Shown here piece by piece: positions 40,676 through 46,026 of a stretch of 46,026 nt of DNA. Both the position numbers and the translations under genes were made by a program. Position 1 is the stretch's first letter, and every line of letters starts with the position of its first letter. The stretch is taken from NCBI GenBank assembly GCA_021806295.1, contig JAJZXS010000045.1:1-46026 (forward strand), read 5' to 3'. Source of the DNA: Thermoplasmata archaeon (GTDB lineage: Archaea > Thermoplasmatota > Thermoplasmata > Thermoplasmatales > Thermoplasmataceae). The notes beneath the pieces were generated by a model that saw nothing but the letters and a program-made list of their open reading frames with translations, did no database searches and had not been told where the DNA came from.

Positions 40676-42133
40676 ATGGAAAAAACTGAAATTAGCGTGA
40701 ATGAGTATAAGGTATTGGATTATATAAAGGACAGAAAAGACGTGCCTGAGGACTCATTTAATGCCGGCCTGGATGACCGGATTAAATCCAGTGCAGTGTC
40801 TTACCTTGAGTTCAAGGGGTTAATTGATGTAAAAAAAGACACTTACAATACATATTCGGTTAGTGACGAGGGCCGTAAATATATTGACCAGGGATTTCCA
40901 GAGGAGAGATTGTACAGGTTGCTGATGCAGAAGAATAAATGCAGCCTTGAAGAATTGAAAAATGACCTTGGCAGTGACTATAAAATAGCTATGGCAAATA
41001 TAGCAAAGATGGGTATAAAGCCCGTGAACGGGGTGCTGGAATTCACGGAGGGCCATTTTCTTGAGGAATTTAAATCGCGCAGGGACGCACTTTCCAGGAT
41101 AGAAAACGGGGAAAAAATTGAAGATGAAATGCTTGAGGTGTTCATGCACAGGGGCCTTGTAACAAGGCACAGGGCAACAAGGCGAATAATAAATATAAAT
41201 GAAAATGGCAGGGCTGCGCTGGAAGGCTATGGTCAAAATGATTATTTAGAGGTGCTAACACCTGAGATGATCTCTTCTGGTGAATGGAAAAACAGGAAAT
41301 TTAGACCGTATGACCTCAATTCACGTGTAGAGCAAATTAACGGTGCAGGACTGCATCCATTGACTTATTTAATAGAGAACGTCAGGAAAATATTTCTGGA
41401 GATGGGGTTCACAGAGATGCATGGCCATTTTATAGAGTATACCGGATGGAACATGGATATGTTATTTATCCCACAGGACCATCCTGCCAGAGACCTTCAG
41501 GATACCTTTTATGTGAATGCCGGGAAAGAATTTGAATTTGAAAATCCGGAGATACTGGATATGGTAAAAAAGGTACATGAAAAGGGTTACGGAAAGTACA
41601 GCGGATGGGACTATAAATGGTCAGAGAATGAGGCCAGAAAGCTTATTCTCAGGACCCATACCACGGTTAATACTGTTAGATACCTGTATAATCACAGGGA
41701 CAGCCCACAATTCGTATTTTCTATAGAAAAGGTATTCAGGCATGAGAGCGTTGACTGGAAACACCTTTCAGAGCTGTATCAGATAGAAGGGGCAGTTTAC
41801 GGTTCAAATGTCAACCTGTCTACACTCAAATGGCTTTTGAGGGAATTTTATTCAAGGCTCGGATTTAATAATATCAGGTTGATACCCTCATATTACCCAT
41901 ATACTGAACCCAGCATGGATGTTGCAGTGGACATAAATGGCAGGGAGGTAGAACTTGGGGGATCAGGAATATTCAGGCCTGAGGTTACAAGACCCATGGG
42001 GCTCAGGTCACCTGTACTGGCGTTCGGCCTGGGGCTGGAAAGGCTTGCAATGTTATACTATGGCCTGAACGACATCCGTGAAATATACAACAGCGATCTA
42101 GACTGGTTAAAAAATTATAAAATAAAATTTTAA
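40676..42133 (+). CDS. pheS: Phenylalanyl-tRNA synthetase alpha subunit
   Basis: 485 residues. An N-terminal winged-helix-like part (to about residue 200) precedes the class II core: HPLTYLIENVRKIFLEMGFTEM (motif-1 region), HPARDLQDTFYV, LILRTHTTVNTVRYLY, FSIEKVFRHESVDWKHLSELYQIEGA (motif 2), and EVELGGSGIFRPEVTRPMG...VLAFGLGLERLAMLYYGLNDIREIY (motif 3). Archaeal alpha subunits are this long. It pairs with PheT, which is not in the window, to charge tRNA-Phe. ATG 40676 lies in AT-rich sequence and no SD is seen. Confidence 0.96.
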   Translation: MEKTEISVNEYKVLDYIKDRKDVPEDSFNAGLDDRIKSSAVSYLEFKGLIDVKKDTYNTYSVSDEGRKYIDQGFPEERLYRLLMQKNKCSLEELKNDLGSDYKIAMANIAKMGIKPVNGVLEFTEGHFLEEFKSRRDALSRIENGEKIEDEMLEVFMHRGLVTRHRATRRIININENGRAALEGYGQNDYLEVLTPEMISSGEWKNRKFRPYDLNSRVEQINGAGLHPLTYLIENVRKIFLEMGFTEMHGHFIEYTGWNMDMLFIPQDHPARDLQDTFYVNAGKEFEFENPEILDMVKKVHEKGYGKYSGWDYKWSENEARKLILRTHTTVNTVRYLYNHRDSPQFVFSIEKVFRHESVDWKHLSELYQIEGAVYGSNVNLSTLKWLLREFYSRLGFNNIRLIPSYYPYTEPSMDVAVDINGREVELGGSGIFRPEVTRPMGLRSPVLAFGLGLERLAMLYYGLNDIREIYNSDLDWLKNYKIKF

Positions 42134-42135
42134 AT

Positions 42136-43368
42136 TTATGAAGCTGTGGCTTCCTCTAATAGTTTTTGCGATGGCAGGAGGGGTAGCATTATTATTGATA
42201 TTACTGAAAATAACAGCATAATAATCAGCGAGGTGTAAAGGGACACATGGACATACAGCAAAAGTGTTATAATTGCTATCCCTATGGCACCACCAACTAT
42301 GTTGCCGAAACTCCATACAAGAGCATTTGAACGGGTTGAGAATTTCTGTGGAATTGTCTGTGCAACATAACCCAGGAGAACAGGAAAGCTTGTAAATGCA
42401 AATACTGCGTATAGCAGGTATATAACTGTCACCAGGTATACGTTATCGGTTATAAGCATCAAACCGAAAAATACCGTAGATGCAACGGTTGTGATTGCAA
42501 TTGTAAACTTGCCACCGTATCTTTTCACAACCCTTCCAAAATATGGCTGCCCGAATACAGCTCCCAGGAAACTGATTGTAACTATATCCCCCATAATTAT
42601 CTTTGAGTGGAATACATTATCAAAGTAATCCGGGGTAAATGTCACGGTTCCTGTAAGGAAAAATGCCCTTATGAAAACTATTGCGGTAAGTATGTAAAGA
42701 AATTTGCTATATTTCGCATACTCGGCTCGGGATGCCTTATCCTCAACTGTATTTTTGCGGTGTTTTTCCCTATCTACCTTTATATATTTGCTTCTTTTAA
42801 AGAAGCTCAGGCCCACGAAAATAATGAACGCAGCTATGAAGGTATAAATTGCCAGGACAACAAGTCCCCTGAAATTGCCGAAAAACAGCATGGAATACAC
42901 AAGAACAGACGGGATAAGTGCCCTGCCCAGGCTTCCGAAGGACCCGTTAATACCCATTGCAGTGGATGACTCCTTCTTTCCGTATGTAAACGCCAGTATG
43001 GATGCGCCTATGGGGTGGTAGAATGCCTGGCCTGCTCCCAGAACGACAGATGCAGCCAGTATTATGTAATTTGCATAGACCTGGTCCAGAAAAGCAGCCC
43101 CGAATAATATTGCTGAAACAGCCTCCATGAATATTCCGGCGAAAATGAGCAGGCCGTCACGGTCTATCCTGTCAGCAAGTTTTCCTATGGATGGCCCCAG
43201 CAGACCAGAAAGCAAATTGTAAATTATGGCCATCACTCCGAGGAAAGCTATGCTTACATGGGGTATGACCTTGTAATATGCTATCAGGGTCGGAAAAAGC
43301 AAAAAGTTGCCATCGTTTGCAAAATGACCTAATGATGTATATATTAAAGATTTTCTGGTATCTTTCAT
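42136..43368 (-). CDS. MFS transporter
   Basis: 410 residues, about 12 hydrophobic segments. Two MFS halves. GPSIGKLADRIDRDGLLIFAGIFMEA fits the TM2-3 loop consensus GxLaDRxDRxxxl. A long basic loop (KRSKYIKVDREKHRKNTVEDKASRAEYAKYS) lies between the halves. AFYHPIGASILAFTYGKKESSTAMGINGSFGSLGRALIP resembles fosmidomycin-resistance/FSR-type efflux proteins. Substrate unknown. Convergent with pheS, two bases apart. Confidence 0.82.
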   Translation of the reverse strand: MKDTRKSLIYTSLGHFANDGNFLLFPTLIAYYKVIPHVSIAFLGVMAIIYNLLSGLLGPSIGKLADRIDRDGLLIFAGIFMEAVSAILFGAAFLDQVYANYIILAASVVLGAGQAFYHPIGASILAFTYGKKESSTAMGINGSFGSLGRALIPSVLVYSMLFFGNFRGLVVLAIYTFIAAFIIFVGLSFFKRSKYIKVDREKHRKNTVEDKASRAEYAKYSKFLYILTAIVFIRAFFLTGTVTFTPDYFDNVFHSKIIMGDIVTISFLGAVFGQPYFGRVVKRYGGKFTIAITTVASTVFFGLMLITDNVYLVTVIYLLYAVFAFTSFPVLLGYVAQTIPQKFSTRSNALVWSFGNIVGGAIGIAIITLLLYVHVSLYTSLIIMLLFSVISIIMLPLLPSQKLLEEATAS

Positions 43369-43427
43369 TTTAAGTTAAATGGAAAAGCGTATATATATTT
43401 TTACTAAATCATTTACTGCTTAATTAT

Positions 43428-45758
43428 TTAAAAGAAGTCTTCTATATTCTTTCTTGCCGGTTTCTCCTGAAAAGAGTCAGTAATTTTGCTCTGCGGGTTT
43501 TTGAATACAGTTACCTCCTTATCCAGGCTTTCCAGCACCCTGTTAAGGGTCTCCTGAAGCCTTTTAGAATAATATGCATAGTCCGGAGTATATTGGAATT
43601 CCTGTCCATCTATGAATGGCTCCACACCCTGTGGTGTTTTTCCTGCATCTGTCACTATCCACGAAACCTTCATGCCGGGAATGAATGTTTCCCCCCTGTC
43701 GATAAGCTTCTTTGCAGCATTTACATTGGCCATGGAATCCGCGTTCTTATACTGCGAAAAATTCTTTACACTTCTTGATATTACGAGCTTGCTGTTATCA
43801 ATTTTCCCCTCTTTAACCTCCTTTATAAGGTCCTCAGCATATTTTTTGGCCCCGTCCACATCCCGCGACAGTATTAAATCGAATACCTTTGAAAGGGCTT
43901 CACTCTGAAGATCAAAAGAGTCTGTCCTCCTTGTTTCATATCCCCTTACAAGAATTTCACCTGCGGAAGAAGGCGGATAAACAATCTTTCCAGCATATCT
44001 TTTCTTGGCACCGTGTGAGAATAGTGGGTCCATTATTTTTTCAAATTCAAGGACAAGCTGTTCCCTCTCTGATATTTCCTGGCTCAGTTTATTGCCATAC
44101 TCAATGGCTTCTTCCAGGGTTTTCTTTCCAGATTCTATGAATATTGAATCTGTATCCCCGTAAATCACTTTATTCCCGGTTTTTTCCAGATCGTCTATTA
44201 TCGATGTGATTGTATTTCTGGCAAAAGCCGTAATAGCACTGCTTATTTCCCTGTTAGTGAACCTGTAAAATGATGTCCCCAGAACACCATAAAAGGTATT
44301 CATCAGAACTTTTATTGCGGCCTGCAGCCCGTCAAGGTACTCGTAGTTTGCCTTATCTACTTTCATCTGTTTCTTGACCTCGTCACGCTTTTTCATTAGC
44401 TGCTCCAGAAGGTCGGGAATCAATCCCTTCTTGATATCTGCTGAGAGAAATCTGGCACCATTCGGGGCAACAATGGTCCCATCACTGCTGAGAGTCGTGA
44501 AGCAAATATTGTACTTTATAATCATCGATGGATACATGCTTTTAAAATCCAGAACAACAATCATATCGAAAAGCCCGGGATCCATGGTGTGGACATAACC
44601 ACCGGCGTATGTATCATTAGAAAATTTGGAGGAACTCATTGGCACCCCTATATTTTCACGGTCGGCCCGCCTTATAAGGAGGGAATCCACATATGTGCTT
44701 GTCCCTCCATTTGTAACATCATCCAGTGGAAGCATGGAAACCGTTGACAGGTATAAATTCCTGTCAAGTATCCTTATTTGCCTGTATATCAGGAGGGCAA
44801 GCCTTGCATCCTTGATGCAGTATTTAATTACATCATCAGGCCTCCGTGCCCATTCGTTTTCTATATCGAGCCTGTTTACATTTTCCTTTCCCTCATTGAG
44901 AAGCAGGTGTGAAACATAATTAAGTGTCTCATGCTTGGGATGCAGAACCTTTCTCACTTCCCACCATGTGTCATCTATTACCCTTCCGTGAAGCCTCCAG
45001 TACTGATCCATTATCCTTCTTGGAGGGATAAAATCCCTTCCTATTCTGAACTGGATTCTATTAAACTTCATTCTCTCTTCCAGAAGAGGCATATCGTATC
45101 CGTCTATATTGTACCCGGTAATTAAATCTGGATCCTCCTGCTGCACCAGTTTATTGAAATTTCCCAGAATTTCAGGCTCCCTTCCTGTAAGTGCCCCTTC
45201 TGTTATATTCCCTTTAAAATATATGGAATACCCTATTACAAAAATTTCCCGGGTTGATATGGAATTCTCAATATCAAAGGAAAATATCTTAAGGTGGGGG
45301 TTGAAATCATCTGTTTTTTTCACTTCCTTTATTTTAACAACAAGATCTGTTGTGTAATTGCCCTTTTCTGATTCAGCAGATTCTCCATCTATTTCTACTG
45401 TAGACCCGAGGTCAAAATCATATATGAATCTGTGATGAAACGGTATATCTGCAGCAAGTGCCTGGCATGAGCATAATTTTCTTAGTTCTGGAACCTTCCA
45501 TGGAGATTTTATATATATGCGCTTTGCCCTGACATTTTTTCCGTCAAGAAATAGGTTTTTATCCTCCATTCTTATAAATTCAGGGTTATGCTCTATAGTT
45601 TTAATGCAATCATCGTCAGGTTCAACATAATCGAAATATGGCTTAAACCCATAATACAGGGCAGTTATTGATTCGCCTTCCTCTGTACGCCCATAGAGTT
45701 CCACTGTTACATCACTCTGCCTGTACGAGGCTGCAACAATTCTCATTTTAATTTTCAT
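43428..45758 (-). CDS. polB: DNA polymerase, family B
   Basis: 776 residues. 3'-5' exonuclease motifs: FSFDIENS (ExoI), ITGYNIDGYDMPLLEER (ExoII), YCIKDARLALLI (ExoIII). Polymerase: DFKSMYPSMI (motif A with the first catalytic Asp), KVLMNTFYGVLGT (motif B), YGDTDSIFIE (motif C, two Asp). No intein interrupts the motifs. The C-terminus QSKITDSFQEKPARKNIEDFF could hold a PCNA-binding sequence, with the last six residues resembling the end of a PIP box. It is the sole gene of its transcript here. Confidence 0.96.
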   Translation of the reverse strand: MKIKMRIVAASYRQSDVTVELYGRTEEGESITALYYGFKPYFDYVEPDDDCIKTIEHNPEFIRMEDKNLFLDGKNVRAKRIYIKSPWKVPELRKLCSCQALAADIPFHHRFIYDFDLGSTVEIDGESAESEKGNYTTDLVVKIKEVKKTDDFNPHLKIFSFDIENSISTREIFVIGYSIYFKGNITEGALTGREPEILGNFNKLVQQEDPDLITGYNIDGYDMPLLEERMKFNRIQFRIGRDFIPPRRIMDQYWRLHGRVIDDTWWEVRKVLHPKHETLNYVSHLLLNEGKENVNRLDIENEWARRPDDVIKYCIKDARLALLIYRQIRILDRNLYLSTVSMLPLDDVTNGGTSTYVDSLLIRRADRENIGVPMSSSKFSNDTYAGGYVHTMDPGLFDMIVVLDFKSMYPSMIIKYNICFTTLSSDGTIVAPNGARFLSADIKKGLIPDLLEQLMKKRDEVKKQMKVDKANYEYLDGLQAAIKVLMNTFYGVLGTSFYRFTNREISSAITAFARNTITSIIDDLEKTGNKVIYGDTDSIFIESGKKTLEEAIEYGNKLSQEISEREQLVLEFEKIMDPLFSHGAKKRYAGKIVYPPSSAGEILVRGYETRRTDSFDLQSEALSKVFDLILSRDVDGAKKYAEDLIKEVKEGKIDNSKLVISRSVKNFSQYKNADSMANVNAAKKLIDRGETFIPGMKVSWIVTDAGKTPQGVEPFIDGQEFQYTPDYAYYSKRLQETLNRVLESLDKEVTVFKNPQSKITDSFQEKPARKNIEDFF

Positions 45759-45935
45759 TTATGTATAGTATTTTAAATCAATATATATTTTTGTCCTATC
45801 CTAACATATCCGGAGCAGGATAATGTACAATGGCATATGTGGCTTCGTACCTACAAATTATGTTTAGGGCTTTCCATACTATATCCACAGTTAATGCAAT
45901 GGCCTACCGCTTAAAGGTTGAAATAGGAGTATTGG
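45759..45935. other. Intergenic region upstream of polB
   Basis: 180 bases, AT-rich near polB. The inverted pair TATCCT (about 45796-45801) and AGGATA (about 45816-45821) could form a small hairpin. Short frames have no protein character. Contains the polB promoter and the terminator of the next minus-strand gene. Confidence 0.35.
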
Positions 45936-46026
45936 TTATATTGGATCTTCATCTGTCCTTGATAAATCCTTTATGCGGTTGATTCCATCCAGGTCGTTCA
46001 TTATATTGTATACTGTTTCAGGGACA
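45936..46026 (-). CDS. C-terminal end of an unidentified protein (cut by window edge)
   Basis: The minus strand reads 30 codons to TAA 45936-45938, beginning VPETVYNIMNDLDGINRIKD and ending in an acidic TDEDPI. The codon pattern and helix-like start suggest real coding sequence. Too short to assign. Confidence 0.5.
   Translation of the reverse strand, partial: VPETVYNIMNDLDGINRIKDLSRTDEDPI

Noticed and set aside
44000-45300. An intein in the DNA polymerase
   Set aside because: Motifs A, B and C are contiguous and the length of 776 residues leaves no room for one.
45823-45867. Short frame MYNGICGFVPTNYV that looks like the end of an SH3 domain
   Set aside because: Fourteen codons only, in a spacer, with no preceding fold; chance resemblance.
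1-46026. CRISPR array, restriction system, prophage or toxin-antitoxin pair
   Set aside because: No regularly spaced repeats were seen, and no Cas, restriction or phage genes; the PIN domain at 38.7-40.5 kb is part of a large ATPase, not a VapC toxin.

Overview
The window looks like chromosomal DNA of an acidophilic archaeon of the Thermoplasmatales (Ferroplasma/Acidiplasma-like). This is inferred from content. It is AT-rich, with many apparently leaderless starts just downstream of TATA boxes. It carries archaeal-type RfcL, family-B DNA polymerase, ribosomal protein L15e, a PIN-ATPase-KH protein, LysW-dependent lysine synthesis, a P3A proton ATPase and a GH15 trehalase-type enzyme. Species was not determined.

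Layout. 1-3,600: the edge of a DDE transposase, then two adjacent secreted or anchored Cys-containing proteins that share a C-terminal module. 3,560-6,420: a decayed IS200/IS605 element (tnpA and tnpB both broken). Its right-end hairpin was split by an ISH3-like insertion sequence with 15-bp inverted repeats and a 4-bp TAAC target duplication. 6,600-7,900: two unrecognised genes. 7,878-12,962: a tight six-gene operon lysW-Y-Z-J-X-K on the minus strand, including the 57-residue carrier protein LysW; an inverted repeat overlaps its likely promoter. 13,270-22,150: cupin, SDR, cyclase-family hydrolase, APC permease, OsmC, P3A H+-ATPase, MFS transporter and an NAD-binding protein. 22,169-26,090: a trehalose operon (trehalase-type GH15, otsA, otsB). 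26,280-30,300: zinc-ribbon protein, N-succinylamino-acid-racemase-like enolase, M20 deacylase, GNAT and a glycosyltransferase-like protein. 30,484-32,911: an unknown protein, a Vps4/CdvC-like AAA ATPase with an MIT-like N-terminus, and an ESCRT-III-like helical protein. 32,936-46,026: informational genes (RimI, tRNA-Ser, L15e, RfcL, tRNA-binding protein, PheS, PolB) mixed with a flippase, a DUF302 protein, the PIN-ATPase, an MFS transporter and the edge of one more gene.

How it works together. The lys operon encodes carrier-bound conversion of alpha-aminoadipate to lysine (possibly also glutamate to ornithine). The trehalose operon pairs synthesis with hydrolysis. The racemase, deacylase and GNAT could form a D- to L-amino-acid conversion route. 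The three-gene Vps4/ESCRT-III-like block is the best candidate for a little-described system, a membrane-remodelling module with an unrecognised first component. The nested, multiply mutated insertion elements give a readable order of insertion.
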